Shown here: positions 46,167 to 57,258 of the stretch, in pieces | Layout of the letters: each line of letters begins with the position of its first letter | Numbering within the stretch: the first letter of the stretch is position 1 | Assembly: GCF_902729355.1 (NCBI RefSeq) | Contig: NZ_CACVCC010000010.1 | Location: 1 to 64,000 of the forward strand | Length of the DNA stretch: 64,000 nucleotides | Reading direction: 5' to 3' | From: Streptococcus sp. S784/96/1 | Lineage (GTDB): Bacteria; Bacillota; Bacilli; Lactobacillales; Streptococcaceae | Translations under genes and position numbers: made by a program | The notes under the pieces: generated by a model | What the model was told of the DNA's origin: nothing | Databases searched by the model: none | Seen by the model: the letters and a program-made list of their open reading frames with translations, nothing else

Positions 46167-47122
46167 CCAGAAATATTGAATGCTTTAATATTATCTTTAG
46201 TCACGAGAGTTACAGGTACAACAATATTGTTCCTAAACGGTAAATGCTCCGCTAACCTATAACTGGCTCTGGCGGCCTCCTCCCCAATAGTATGGGGAGA
46301 TTGGGCAACTGTCGCTTGAACATCATCAGTAGTTTCTAATAGCATTTTAACATTAGGTGAACCATCTACACCATAAACAGTAATGTTATCTAAATTAGCA
46401 ACTTCTATTGCCGCCAAAGCTCCCAGGGCACTTTGATCATTCAAAGCCATAACAGTATCAAAAAAAATTCCCGAGTCAATAACTTCCTGTACAGCAGGCA
46501 TAGCAAGTTCTGTTTGTCCTCTAACTTCTTTAGAAGCTACAATATGGTAATCCTTATGACCACTTAAAGTATCAACAAAGCCTTTTATTCTATCACTACC
46601 AGAAACAGTTGTTGCATGCTCTAACAGTAAGATTTCTGCACTAGATTTTGTTGCTAAAAGATTCTCAGCACACATCACCCCTGCCTTATAGTTATCAGAA
46701 AGAATAGTCGTGTTTGCTATGGTAGAATCTGTTAGGCGACTATCTACAGCGACAACTGAAATTCCTTTATGTCTGGCTTCTTTTAATTTGGCAATAATGG
46801 AAGCACTACTACTGTCTACAGGATTAATAATGATGACATCACAATTTTCTCTGATAAAGTAATCAAGCTGTTCTACTTGTTTTTCAACATTCAGAGATGG
46901 ATCACGTAATATTAGGATGTCTCCACTCTCATCTACTTCTTTCTTGATTTCAGAATGAAGGGCCTTGTAGAAGTCATTGTTCATGGTCATATAGGTCGCA
47001 CCAATTTTAACACGTTCATCATTCAAGGGTTGAAATTTATAGAGAATATATAGACTGCTAATACAGCAAAGAAAAATAATTGATAGCAAAACGCCTAACC
47101 AATGTTTTCTAACTCGTTTCAT
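46157..47122 (-). CDS. RbsB-like sugar-binding sensor protein
   Basis: 321 residues. An N-terminal membrane anchor (about 9-28, no lipobox) precedes a periplasmic-binding fold of the ribose/LacI type: VKIGATYMTMNNDFY, NCDVIIINPVDSSSA, GISVVAVDSR, VMALNDQSALGALAAI and ITVYGVDGSPN. It overlaps the kinase gene by ten bases. With no permease partner, it probably presents ligand (fructose or a fructan fragment) to the kinase. Confidence 0.82.
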   Translation of the reverse strand: MKRVRKHWLGVLLSIIFLCCISSLYILYKFQPLNDERVKIGATYMTMNNDFYKALHSEIKKEVDESGDILILRDPSLNVEKQVEQLDYFIRENCDVIIINPVDSSSASIIAKLKEARHKGISVVAVDSRLTDSTIANTTILSDNYKAGVMCAENLLATKSSAEILLLEHATTVSGSDRIKGFVDTLSGHKDYHIVASKEVRGQTELAMPAVQEVIDSGIFFDTVMALNDQSALGALAAIEVANLDNITVYGVDGSPNVKMLLETTDDVQATVAQSPHTIGEEAARASYRLAEHLPFRNNIVVPVTLVTKDNIKAFNISGWQ

Positions 47123-47139
47123 ACTGCACTTTCAACTTT

Positions 47140-47928
47140 CTATAACAACTCTTCTAAAATCTCTGCTATTCCATCATGATTGTGGTCACTTGTTACTTGT
47201 CCAATCATTTCTTGAACTTCTTTAGGACCATTAGCCATGACAAAACCTTTACCTACAGCTTTAAGCATATCTAAATCATTGTAATTATCACCAAAAGCAA
47301 TCGTATCAGCCATCTCAATTCCATAATGCTGAGCAAATAAGGTGACAGCTCTGCCTTTTTCAATACCTGAAGCCATAACTTCAATATAGTATGGTAAAGA
47401 GCGCGCAATGGAAAGCTGAGGAAACAGCTGTTTTAACTTATCTTCAAGAGTAACAATAACTTCAGGTTCTCCCATTAATAGTAATTTATGAACTTCATCT
47501 AGATTTTCAATATCTTCTAGAGATACCTCAGTAGAATTTAAAGAAACAACATCTTCTTCACGAGCAATCCAAAAATTACTACGATTTTGAGAAAACCAAT
47601 AACTTCCACTATAAACATTCCAAGCCACATCAGGTACTTGCTCTTCTAGGAAACGACAAATAGCAACTGCTTCTGACGGTGTCATTACTTTCGAATCAAT
47701 CACTTTCCCACTAGCATCTTGGACTAAGGCACCATTATAAGAAATAATTGGTGTATCTGGTAAAAAATCTGATATGAGTGGCTTAATGGCCTCTGGCATA
47801 CGTGCTGAAACTGGTACAAACATATGTCCACTTTTTACTGCCAATATCAGCACTTTTCGTGTTCTAGGTGTTACGACTAGATCTTTATTGATTAATGTAC
47901 CGTCAATATCACTAAAAATAATTGTCAT
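47140..47928 (-). CDS. HAD-superfamily (Cof-type) sugar phosphatase
   Basis: 262 residues from ATG 47928 (MTIIFSDIDGTLI), preceded by AGGAG; an upstream ATG lacks an SD. HAD motifs: I FSDIDGTL (Asp nucleophile), II VPVSAR, III the Lys in the KGRAV region, IV FGDNYNDLDML. The large cap is of the Cof/IIB type. First gene of the lev regulatory operon, 17 bp ahead of the binding-protein gene. Substrate unknown; a fructose-derived phosphate is a reasonable guess. Confidence 0.88.
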   Translation of the reverse strand: MTIIFSDIDGTLINKDLVVTPRTRKVLILAVKSGHMFVPVSARMPEAIKPLISDFLPDTPIISYNGALVQDASGKVIDSKVMTPSEAVAICRFLEEQVPDVAWNVYSGSYWFSQNRSNFWIAREEDVVSLNSTEVSLEDIENLDEVHKLLLMGEPEVIVTLEDKLKQLFPQLSIARSLPYYIEVMASGIEKGRAVTLFAQHYGIEMADTIAFGDNYNDLDMLKAVGKGFVMANGPKEVQEMIGQVTSDHNHDGIAEILEELL

Positions 47929-47985
47929 TGTGTTTCTCCTAAAAATCACTTACATTTACAATTACCAATATCCTTAATTGACTAT

Positions 47986-48044
47986 AGTATACCATTTTAT
48001 GAAAAGGTTTTCTAGAGTCCAAATATCAATTACAATGACATTTG
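47986..48044 (-). promoter_or_regulatory. Promoter and operator half-site of the lev regulatory operon
   Basis: Extended -10 TGGTATACT on the minus strand (hexamer 47991-47986) with a poor -35, suggesting an activator. On the plus strand TGACATTTG (48036-48044) matches the motif found at levD. Confidence 0.5.
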
Positions 48045-48059
48045 GGTTGTGAGTTGTAT

Positions 48060-48097
48060 AATAAAATCTCCCCCCCTTATTTGTTTGAGAGGGAGAT
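48060..48097 (-). terminator. fruA terminator
   Basis: ATCTCCC pairs with GGGAGAT around a loop holding extra C/G pairs; a T-rich tract follows on the minus strand. Confidence 0.75.
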
Positions 48098-48114
48098 GTT
48101 ATGTAGTTTAGCAA

Positions 48115-51100
48115 TTATTGATTTTGTTTACGTTTCAAACCAACAATTGATAGGAATGCTCCTAAAAGTGTAAGCAGGCCTAATCCAAAAGCAGAATCTG
48201 TGCCATCATTTGTTTTAGGTAGAGTTCCTTCTGTCTTAATTTCATTAAAGGAGACAGGATTAATCACTCTGCTATCCATATGCAACATAGGTGATAAACT
48301 GTCTTTATCAGCGTTGTAGTCTTGAGATAGATTTTCTGGATGGAATTGTTCTGAAGTATCAACTTCTACATTATTAGTGATTTCTTGATTTTTAGAACCT
48401 ACTTGGTCATCTAGTTCATCATTTAGTTCAGGTTTCGATTGTATTTTTGAATTAAGGTCAGTCACCAAGAAATTTTGAATATCTAATTGTCCGTCCCAAA
48501 GTCCCAAACCAACAAATGGCTTGTTAAAGGATTCTTCAACAGATTCAAACTTGTAAACTAGAAATTCTTTCCCATCTACAGATACTTTGATTGTATCCAA
48601 TGTTTTAATAACATCAATATGATGATAAATACCATCATTGATTGCTACATCCATTGGGACTTCCTGAATAGTATCCCCATAAAAACGATAGAGTCGAACA
48701 TTATTTCTATCTCCAAATTGAACGGCATATGCATTAGCTGGATCGCTACTTGCAGCAGCTAAAAAGAGGTTAACAATTCCTTTCGTGTACTTAATGTCAA
48801 CGCCCATTTTATACTCACTAAATGGCAAGACTTGCGTATTCATATAAGCATCGTTAGCAGATTGGTTAGTATCAGAAAGTGTCTCACCATCAATATACCA
48901 TTTACCACCAACAGCTTTCAAAGCCGGTAAATTGGTGTTAAAATTATCCTCAAAAAGATCAATCATAAAGTCTTCGTATAGAGATGGATTTTCTTTAGAA
49001 GTTGCCCGAACAAGAACCTGACCTTTTTTAAGTCCTGTTAACACAGCCTTGTTACCTTCTATAGATAAAGAAGCAATGCTACTGTCACTCACTGTCCATG
49101 CTAAATCTTGAGAAGCGACTGCTGGCATGATGTACGCCTTAAGAGGCAATTTCTCTCCCACTGTCACTCGAGTCACTTTTGGACTAGCTGCAATGACATC
49201 AAGTGCTGTCGTCACCTCTTTTTTATTTTTCCAAATGCTTGTCAATGGGTAAAGAGCAATATCTGCCTTAGAGCTATCTCCTTCTGAGAAAACATTTACC
49301 CCAAGGCTAGTAGGAGAAGGGAAAATTTGGTTTGCTCCTGCTACCGTGTTGCCTTTAGCAAATACTTCCACACTTGATCGGTCTACAAAAAGATGTAAAT
49401 CAATACTACCATCTGCATGACGAGTTACTTTTTGTTGGTCAATTTGAGCAAATTTATTGGTCAAAATAATCCCAGATTGACTTCTATCAATAGAAAGCAT
49501 TTCAGTAGCCATATCATAAACCACTTTTGTCGCTTCATCATCACCTACACGTAATTTAAAACCTAGGCGGCTTGTATTTTCACCTGGTTTGAAGTGAGCG
49601 ACAATTTCATAAGTATCTCCAACAAATTCTTTGAACAAGTCATTAGTCTCAGTAACTGTTGCATTGGTATATGTAATAGCCTTACTAACTTCTCTAAGGC
49701 TTTCGTACGCTTTAATAGGTGTCTGAGTTAAGACATAACGGTCACCATCTTTTTTAAGTCCCAAAGATAAATTTAGATTAAAAGTACCATTAAAATCTTG
49801 ATCAACAGTATCTGCTACAAGATTGCAATAATCATCCCAAGTGTTCATCCAGTTTAACTCAATAACTTCAGGAATCGTTGGATTTGAACTTGTTCCAAAG
49901 TCTTGAACATAGTAAGTCATCGCTGCATAAGAATCCTTACCAAAGTTCATGATTTCATCTTTGGTTCCATAGCTAGAATCTGGTATGAATCGCCATCCTC
50001 CATCAACCTGTTTAAAATCACCAACTTTATAATGGCGTCCACCACGAGAAAGGACCCATTTTAAGCTACCGTCATCTGCTTTTAACGGATATAAATCTGG
50101 ACATTCCGTATGTAAATCTGGATAAGTGGATTCAACTTTCCAATCCGATAAATTATCTGAAGAGTAAATACGAAGTGGTCCGCCTGCAATTACCATAAAC
50201 CACTGATTTTCCCATCGAAAAACTTTAGGGTCACGAAAATCACGGTTATTCAATGGATCATTAGACCAATCTGCAGCAATTTTATCTGATTTTTGCCAAG
50301 TCTTTCCTTCATCTGTACTATAAGCTAATTTAATACGTTGCCCTTCACCATTTACAGTAATTAAAGCAACGAGACCACCTTTTCCTTCTTCAAAAAGTCC
50401 AGAGGTGTTTTTATCATCCACTACAATAGATCCTGAGAACATAGTACCATTGGCATCTGGATAAAGCGCAATCGGCTGTTCTTCCCATGCCAATAAATCT
50501 TTGCTGGTTGCATGTGCCCAGTGCATTGGTCCCCACTTGGTATCATCATGGAACTGATAAAAGAGATGATAAGTGCCATTATAGTAAACCAATCCATTTG
50601 GATCGTTAGCCCAACCATCTTTAACAGAGTAATGGAATTGGCCACGATGAAGCTCATTGTAGTACACCTCATCTGCTTGACGACGGTGAACATTGAGACG
50701 ATAAGTCAAATTAACAGGTTGACCAGACGCTGTTAGGAGTTGGCTTGTAACAGTAAAATAATTTGCACCTACTTCCAGTGGAATATTTTTCAAATCATTA
50801 TAAACAACGCCCTTAGAATCTTGAACAGTTACCGTTGTCCCAGCTTGCTTAGATAATACTTCTAAATTTACCGTTTTTGCATCATTTTTCACATATTGAA
50901 TATGCGTTGCTTCTTTTTGGAAAAACTGACCTTTGTTTTCAACAGTTCCTTCTGCTGATGTTACTACAATATCTTCAATGAATGGTAGTTCTGAGTCCCT
51001 CAATGATGTATAAAAGGTATTTTGGAAAATCATCTCACCATTCCAGTTTAGCAAGCCAAAATAGCCTTCTGAGATTGAGGTTGTTTGCCCTTTGTCATTT

Positions 51101-51936
51101 CTTTGAAGAGTAAAGTCACTCAAATTGGCAATTAATTCATCATTAACATAGTAAGACAACCATTCATCCGTAGCCACTACTTTTAAATGGTATTTATTAT
51201 CTGGAGTAGCTGTCACTTCTTTATCATCTATAAGATTCGCTTCGGCCCAGCGCCATAGTCTTGCTTTACGACTATTAGCATCTAAATTTACTGTATAATT
51301 TTTTAGATTATCAGGATTATTATTTGAACGGAAAGTCAAGGAGGCTGCTCCTTCATTTTTTAAGAAAGTTACATCTGTTTCAAAAATAAAGTTTTTCCCT
51401 TGTGATTCAGTATAAAGAAAGTTATCCCCTTTACCAACAGCATTGCTATAAAGTCCATCTTCTTGTACTTTCCAGACCTCATCATCATACGACAAGTTTT
51501 CAAGGTTAGTCTGATAGCCAGTTGTAGCTGGTGTTACAGCAGTCCTTGAAGGCTCTTTAGTGTCAGTCACTACCAATTTGGGCTCGCTATCTTCTTCAGT
51601 GTTGACAGGATTAACCTCTGTTTCAGATGGTGCTGTCTCTAATTCTCCTTCTTCAGAAATAGCCTCTTCAGAGGTACTAACAGCTAATTCCGTTGTAGAT
51701 GTCTCTGCCAAAACTTCGTTCTTTGGTTCTTCCTTAACAAGTGGCTCACTAACTTCTGGTTCTGATTGGACAACCAGTGGTTCTGAGTTTGTAGATACTG
51801 CTGTTTCAGCTGCAACATGCTCGACTGAATTTGCTAGTAGCAAAGCAGTCAATAAAGCGGAACAACCATAAACCCAAATTTTTCCACGTTTGTGCATATA
51901 CCAGTTTTTACATTGCATTTCTGATAAGAACTTCAT
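48115..51936 (-). CDS. fruA: Cell-wall-anchored exo-beta-fructosidase / fructan hydrolase
   Basis: 1273 residues. The signal peptide has the KxYKxGKxW-type motif (NWYMHKRGKIW, 11-21). It is followed by an acidic low-complexity linker (about 45-135), a lectin-like beta-sandwich (about 150-315) and the GH32 catalytic domain. Nucleophile Asp445 (GWANDPNG), transition-state Asp569 (RDPKVF) and acid/base Glu611 (ECPDLY) are visible. A C-terminal beta-sandwich with a Big-type domain and a second lectin-like domain (about 1020-1170) follow. LPKTN (1239-1243), a membrane segment and a basic tail complete the sorting signal. It releases fructose from levan, inulin and sucrose outside the cell for the lev PTS. 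S. mutans FruA is longer (about 1420). Confidence 0.95.
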   Translation of the reverse strand: MKFLSEMQCKNWYMHKRGKIWVYGCSALLTALLLANSVEHVAAETAVSTNSEPLVVQSEPEVSEPLVKEEPKNEVLAETSTTELAVSTSEEAISEEGELETAPSETEVNPVNTEEDSEPKLVVTDTKEPSRTAVTPATTGYQTNLENLSYDDEVWKVQEDGLYSNAVGKGDNFLYTESQGKNFIFETDVTFLKNEGAASLTFRSNNNPDNLKNYTVNLDANSRKARLWRWAEANLIDDKEVTATPDNKYHLKVVATDEWLSYYVNDELIANLSDFTLQRNDKGQTTSISEGYFGLLNWNGEMIFQNTFYTSLRDSELPFIEDIVVTSAEGTVENKGQFFQKEATHIQYVKNDAKTVNLEVLSKQAGTTVTVQDSKGVVYNDLKNIPLEVGANYFTVTSQLLTASGQPVNLTYRLNVHRRQADEVYYNELHRGQFHYSVKDGWANDPNGLVYYNGTYHLFYQFHDDTKWGPMHWAHATSKDLLAWEEQPIALYPDANGTMFSGSIVVDDKNTSGLFEEGKGGLVALITVNGEGQRIKLAYSTDEGKTWQKSDKIAADWSNDPLNNRDFRDPKVFRWENQWFMVIAGGPLRIYSSDNLSDWKVESTYPDLHTECPDLYPLKADDGSLKWVLSRGGRHYKVGDFKQVDGGWRFIPDSSYGTKDEIMNFGKDSYAAMTYYVQDFGTSSNPTIPEVIELNWMNTWDDYCNLVADTVDQDFNGTFNLNLSLGLKKDGDRYVLTQTPIKAYESLREVSKAITYTNATVTETNDLFKEFVGDTYEIVAHFKPGENTSRLGFKLRVGDDEATKVVYDMATEMLSIDRSQSGIILTNKFAQIDQQKVTRHADGSIDLHLFVDRSSVEVFAKGNTVAGANQIFPSPTSLGVNVFSEGDSSKADIALYPLTSIWKNKKEVTTALDVIAASPKVTRVTVGEKLPLKAYIMPAVASQDLAWTVSDSSIASLSIEGNKAVLTGLKKGQVLVRATSKENPSLYEDFMIDLFEDNFNTNLPALKAVGGKWYIDGETLSDTNQSANDAYMNTQVLPFSEYKMGVDIKYTKGIVNLFLAAASSDPANAYAVQFGDRNNVRLYRFYGDTIQEVPMDVAINDGIYHHIDVIKTLDTIKVSVDGKEFLVYKFESVEESFNKPFVGLGLWDGQLDIQNFLVTDLNSKIQSKPELNDELDDQVGSKNQEITNNVEVDTSEQFHPENLSQDYNADKDSLSPMLHMDSRVINPVSFNEIKTEGTLPKTNDGTDSAFGLGLLTLLGAFLSIVGLKRKQNQ

Positions 51937-51970
51937 AGTTATTTCTCCTTATAAATTTCTCTCCATCATA

Positions 51971-51986
51971 TAGGAAGCGTTTTCAA
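51971..51986. promoter_or_regulatory. cre-like site at fruA
   Basis: The 16-mer with core AAGCGTTTTCAA matches the CcpA cre consensus with one mismatch. It lies just downstream of the predicted transcription start, a position that blocks elongation or initiation. Confidence 0.65.
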
Positions 51987-51997
51987 TCTATATTTTC

Positions 51998-52026
51998 ATT
52001 ATATACTGCCAAAAATTTATATTCAA
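51998..52026 (-). promoter_or_regulatory. fruA promoter
   Basis: Minus strand TTGAAT (52026-52021), 17-base spacer, TATAAT (52003-51998). Confidence 0.75.
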
Positions 52027-52028
52027 TA

Positions 52029-52061
52029 GACAGATGTCACTGAAAATGATGACATCTGTCA
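52029..52061. promoter_or_regulatory. Perfect inverted repeat operator upstream of the fruA -35
   Basis: GACAGATGTCA (52029-52039) and TGACATCTGTC (52050-52060) are exact complements separated by ten bases, and each arm is itself near-palindromic. The nearer arm begins three bases from the -35, a class-II activator position. Confidence 0.65.
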
Positions 52062-52089
52062 TGTCTTATCTAGATATTAGTTCTAAATT

Positions 52090-52115
52090 AAAAACGAGGA
52101 TTTCTCCTCGCTTTT
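52090..52115 (-). terminator. folC terminator
   Basis: AAAACGAGGA, loop TTTC, TCCTCGCTTTT, with a T run on the minus strand. The rest of 52116-52247 shows nothing notable. Confidence 0.8.
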
Positions 52116-52247
52116 AATTGATTATCACAGTTTTAAAACACATTGCTATATTAATTAAAATTAAAAAAGTATGTCTTCGAGGCAGTAGTTATAATTCCAT
52201 TATTACTCCATTTGTATATTATAGAAGATGTTTTTTATAAAGCAACC

Positions 52248-53513
52248 TTACTCTTTTCGTAGCAAATACCCTCTTACCTGGCTAATGAAGTATAACGATC
52301 CCGTAACCACATAGAGAGTTTTGGGAGCTAGATTACCAGCAACGGAGTTAATCCATAATTTATAATCTTCAATCCGAGAGTATTCATCTGGATACTGTTC
52401 TAATTTGAGACTATTTGGATAGTCAAAACTCGTAACCGTTAAGCTATCAAACAGGGAAAGTTGTTTGAGCATCGTTGTAATAGGCTTTGTATCAATAGCT
52501 GCAAATAGGATATGAATGTGATAATCAGAATAATTTTCTTTCAAAAGATCAACTAAAACAGCAATACTTTCATCATTATGAGCCCCGTCAATCATGAGAT
52601 TATCACGCATCAATTCGGTTCGTCCCAACCAACGTGCTTGAGCTAAAGCTTTCCTTATGACCTCTAGATTGATTTTTGAAAAAGCTGGCGCTAACAAGAA
52701 ACTCGTCATCATAGCTAGACTAGCGTTAGCCACTTGGTGTTGTCCAGGCATTGCAAGTCGAACTGCTGACAATTGTAGGTCTTCGTAAGAAAAGTCAAAA
52801 GCAGAGCTTTTCCCAAAAGCAAAAAAATCTTTATTTAATTGGTAAGTTGGACATGATAGTTTCTCAGACGTTTCTTTAAAAACCTCCAACACTTCTGCCT
52901 TATCCTCAGCAAATATAAAAGGAACCCCTTTTTTGAGAACTCCAACTTTTTGAGTAGCAATTTCTCGATACGTATTGCCAAGAATGTTTTGGTGGTCAAG
53001 ACCAATCGAGGGGCAAACAACTGCAAGTGGTGTAAACACATTGGTCGAATCGTGGAGCCCACCTAGACCAGCTTCAATAACCGCAATGTCAACAGGGTGC
53101 ATTTGTCCAAAATAGACAAACATCATCGTTGTAATGATTTCAAACTCAGTTGCAGATTTTAAATCTGTTTCAAGAGGAAGACGATCGACAACAGGTTTTA
53201 TAATCTCAGCCAATTTGACCAAATCTTCCTTAGAAATCATTTCTCCATTTACAGAAATACGTTCTCTAAAGTCCATGATGTAAGGGGAAGTAAAAGTACC
53301 AACTTCATAGCCGGCTGTGGTAAAAATATTTTGGAGATAATTTGTTGTAGAACCTTTGCCATTTGTACCTACAACATGAATACCTTTAAGTTTTTTCTGA
53401 GGATTGCCAAGTTCATTGAGCATCCATTCCATACGTTTCACGCCGGGTTTGATTCCAAATTTTAATTGACCGTGAATCCAGTCCAATGTCTCTTCATAAG
53501 TCATATATTTCAT
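52248..53513 (-). CDS. folC: Folylpolyglutamate synthase / dihydrofolate synthase
   Basis: 421 residues, Mur-ligase fold. The P-loop is GTNGKGSTTNYL; TSPYIMDFRERISVNG and EAGLGGLHDSTNVFTP are the other FolC signatures. It adds glutamates to folates, retaining them in the cell. Monocistronic, between fruA and rpsU, with its own terminator. Many streptococci have two folC-like genes; whether this one is bifunctional is not decided by the sequence. Confidence 0.92.
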   Translation of the reverse strand: MKYMTYEETLDWIHGQLKFGIKPGVKRMEWMLNELGNPQKKLKGIHVVGTNGKGSTTNYLQNIFTTAGYEVGTFTSPYIMDFRERISVNGEMISKEDLVKLAEIIKPVVDRLPLETDLKSATEFEIITTMMFVYFGQMHPVDIAVIEAGLGGLHDSTNVFTPLAVVCPSIGLDHQNILGNTYREIATQKVGVLKKGVPFIFAEDKAEVLEVFKETSEKLSCPTYQLNKDFFAFGKSSAFDFSYEDLQLSAVRLAMPGQHQVANASLAMMTSFLLAPAFSKINLEVIRKALAQARWLGRTELMRDNLMIDGAHNDESIAVLVDLLKENYSDYHIHILFAAIDTKPITTMLKQLSLFDSLTVTSFDYPNSLKLEQYPDEYSRIEDYKLWINSVAGNLAPKTLYVVTGSLYFISQVRGYLLRKE

Positions 53514-53526
53514 AGTTTTAGTATAG

Positions 53527-53554
53527 CAAAAAGACTAGCACTAGGCTAGTCTTC
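53527..53554 (-). terminator. rpsU terminator
   Basis: AGACTAGC (53532-53539) with GCTAGTCT (53545-53552) and a 5-base loop, followed by five Ts on the minus strand. Confidence 0.85.
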
Positions 53555-53564
53555 TAAAATTCAA

Positions 53565-53741
53565 TTAGAATTTTTTGCGTTTACGCGCTGCTTCGGATTT
53601 ACGTTTACGTTTTACAGATGGTTTTTCATAGTGCTCACGTTTACGAGCCTCTTGAAGAGTACCAGCTTTAGTAACCGCACGTTTGAAACGACGAAGTGCA
53701 TCGTCTAAAGATTCATTTTTACGAACGACTGTTTTTGACAT
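53565..53741 (-). CDS. rpsU: 30S ribosomal protein S21
   Basis: 58 residues from ATG 53741 ([18 protein letters not shown]), preceded by GAGGAGGTG; an ATG three codons upstream lies too close to that SD. Highly basic C-terminus ([19 protein letters not shown]) typical of Firmicute S21. Strong own promoter and terminator. Confidence 0.97.
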   Translation of the reverse strand: MSKTVVRKNESLDDALRRFKRAVTKAGTLQEARKREHYEKPSVKRKRKSEAARKRKKF

Positions 53742-53790
53742 AGATTTCACCTCCTCAAGATAATGTAACGATTGATTTACGTTCTCAATT

Positions 53791-55342
<1,552 letters not shown>

Positions 55343-55346
<4 letters not shown>

Positions 55347-56326
55347 AGGTTCCTTTCTTGATGTAAAAGCTCAATACCGACAGATGCCCATCGTTCAATC
55401 AGAAGCTCGCTATCTTTTTTTGAAAAACTGTAAGCAATACCACAATCACCCCCGCCAGAGCCAGAAGATTTGGTGATGGCATCTAATCCATTTTCAGATT
55501 CTTTTAGCGCTTTTAATTTGTCAATGTAAATGGCAGAGCTTAGTGACAATAACAGGTCTGAAACGGTTTGTAAACTCATTTTAAGAAGATTGTGATTACC
55601 TGTCTGCAAAGCTTCTTTGGTTTTCAGAACAGCAACCTGTGTCTGATTCAGATAATCCAATGTAATGACTGATTTAACTTGGTTAATCATATCTTTTGAA
55701 ATTGCTGGTTGCCTGGTCCAACCGACTAAAAAATCAGCATGGATGCGTGGCGTCAGCCTCTCGATTGTGTAACCCCAATCCATTGCCATCAGCTCAAAGA
55801 GAGATTTGACTGAAATCTGATCTGCTATTTTTTCACGGTTAAAGGATGTATAAGCTACCAAATCATCGTAGGCTATACAGGCAATATCTCCCATAGAACC
55901 ATTATCACCACGCTTAAGCAAGGTATAGGCTGACAGTTTGAATAGTTCATCTACCGTTAAGGGGATATCAAAATGCTGAGCCAGAGCTTTGATGGTTAAT
56001 ACCGTCACTGAACCACTCGAACCAATTCCAAACTTGAGACTATCTTTTTCCAGTTTACCTGTAATTACCAACGAAAAAGAAGACAATGGCTGACCATGGA
56101 ACGTTTCAAGCGTTCTCACACTCTCTTGGATGAGGGCGTAATTGTTATCTGGAGACATATTCACTTGATAGTCAAACATGTCTGACATAATTGAAATCTG
56201 CTCAGCATCAGTAACTGTTGCTGTCATATAGATGGGAATATTCTTGATGATAGCTGTCTGTCCTGGTGTCAAAACGCTGTATTCACCAGCAATGTAAAGT
56301 TTTCCGCCAGTTTGAACTGTAGTCAT
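55343..56326 (-). CDS. mvaK2: Phosphomevalonate kinase
   Basis: About 327 residues from the second of two tandem ATGs (56329/56326), which is better spaced from AAGGAG. GHMP kinase: GGKLYIAGEYSVLTPGQTA at the start, the phosphate loop LKFGIGSSGSVTVL, and KSSGSGGGDCGIA at the C-terminal motif. Phosphorylates mevalonate 5-phosphate. Overlaps mvaD and the GNAT gene. Confidence 0.95.
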
Positions 56327-57258
56327 CATAACTCCTTCGTCCGAGAGACAATGATTTGATAGTCTTTAGAAAAATGCTCCGCCAATCGCTCTAAATCTTC
56401 TTCTAAGCATAATACCTTGACATTTGGACCAGCATCCATTGTGAAATAGCAGCGCTCCCCTTCTTGGCGAAGCTCCTTGACCCTCCCCATTGCTTGATAA
56501 GTTTTTTCTGTTAAGTAGGAAAAGGCAGGGCTAGCAGTTTGTGTCGTTTCGTGCATACGAAGGGCATTGGCTTCCGTTAATTGCCCCACTTTTTCAAAAT
56601 CATTCTCAGCCAGATAGGTCAGCATATCCTTGTAATCTTGCTCGGATTGCTTAATCCAGTCTGGGAAACTTGTTGAGGTCTCTGTACACAACTTCATCCC
56701 TTCTCGGCTAGAAATGGATTTGCGTTGGTCATTAAGAACGAGCATGATCATGGCTAATTTAAGGTCAGTTTTAACACGATAAACATCACCAGAATCCTTG
56801 TCCCAAGCAGCAAGTGGTCCAAAGAATGAACGCGATGAAGACCCTGAGGCGAATTTTGCAATCTGTGCCAGCTCAGCTTGTGTTTTCCCAGATTCAAATA
56901 GGTCATTTGCTGCTTTGACTAGCGCTGACAAACCTGAGGAACTTGAAGATAGACCTGCTGCTGTCGGCATATTGTTCCAAGTTTCGATTTTGATATATTG
57001 AGACTTATCTTTACGAAAGAGGTCTAGAACTTTTGAGACTTTAGTTAATTCTTTTTCCCCTTGCATAACATTGTCAATATACATGACGTCTGCGTCAACA
57101 TTTTCCAAAAAACTTAACTTGGTCTCCGTATACATATTTTCTAAAGTCAATGAAATACTAGACGTTGAAGGAACCATCTTCTCGGCGTCAGCTTTTCCCC
57201 AATATTTTATGATGGCAATATTTGCGTAAGATTTGACGCTTACAGGCTTTCTATCCAT
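56326..57258 (-). CDS. mvaD: Diphosphomevalonate decarboxylase
   Basis: 310 residues. ANIAIIKYWGKADAEKMVPS and PTAAGLSSSSSGLSALVKAA (phosphate loop) are diagnostic, followed by ASGSSSRSFFGPLAAW. Decarboxylates mevalonate diphosphate to IPP with ATP. Overlaps mvaK1 by 19 bases. Confidence 0.96.
   Translation of the reverse strand: MDRKPVSVKSYANIAIIKYWGKADAEKMVPSTSSISLTLENMYTETKLSFLENVDADVMYIDNVMQGEKELTKVSKVLDLFRKDKSQYIKIETWNNMPTAAGLSSSSSGLSALVKAANDLFESGKTQAELAQIAKFASGSSSRSFFGPLAAWDKDSGDVYRVKTDLKLAMIMLVLNDQRKSISSREGMKLCTETSTSFPDWIKQSEQDYKDMLTYLAENDFEKVGQLTEANALRMHETTQTASPAFSYLTEKTYQAMGRVKELRQEGERCYFTMDAGPNVKVLCLEEDLERLAEHFSKDYQIIVSRTKEL

Noticed and set aside
51560..51871. Plus-strand Ser/Thr-rich frame of 103 codons opposite fruA
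   Set aside because: Mirror image of the acidic, repetitive linker of FruA; an expected artefact of biased codons.
1676..52180. Recurring AAAAAGTATGTC core at 1671, 3257 and 52167
   Set aside because: Two of the three are terminator stems, and the third has no matching partner arm; three short A/T-rich matches in 64 kb are weak evidence for a repeat family.
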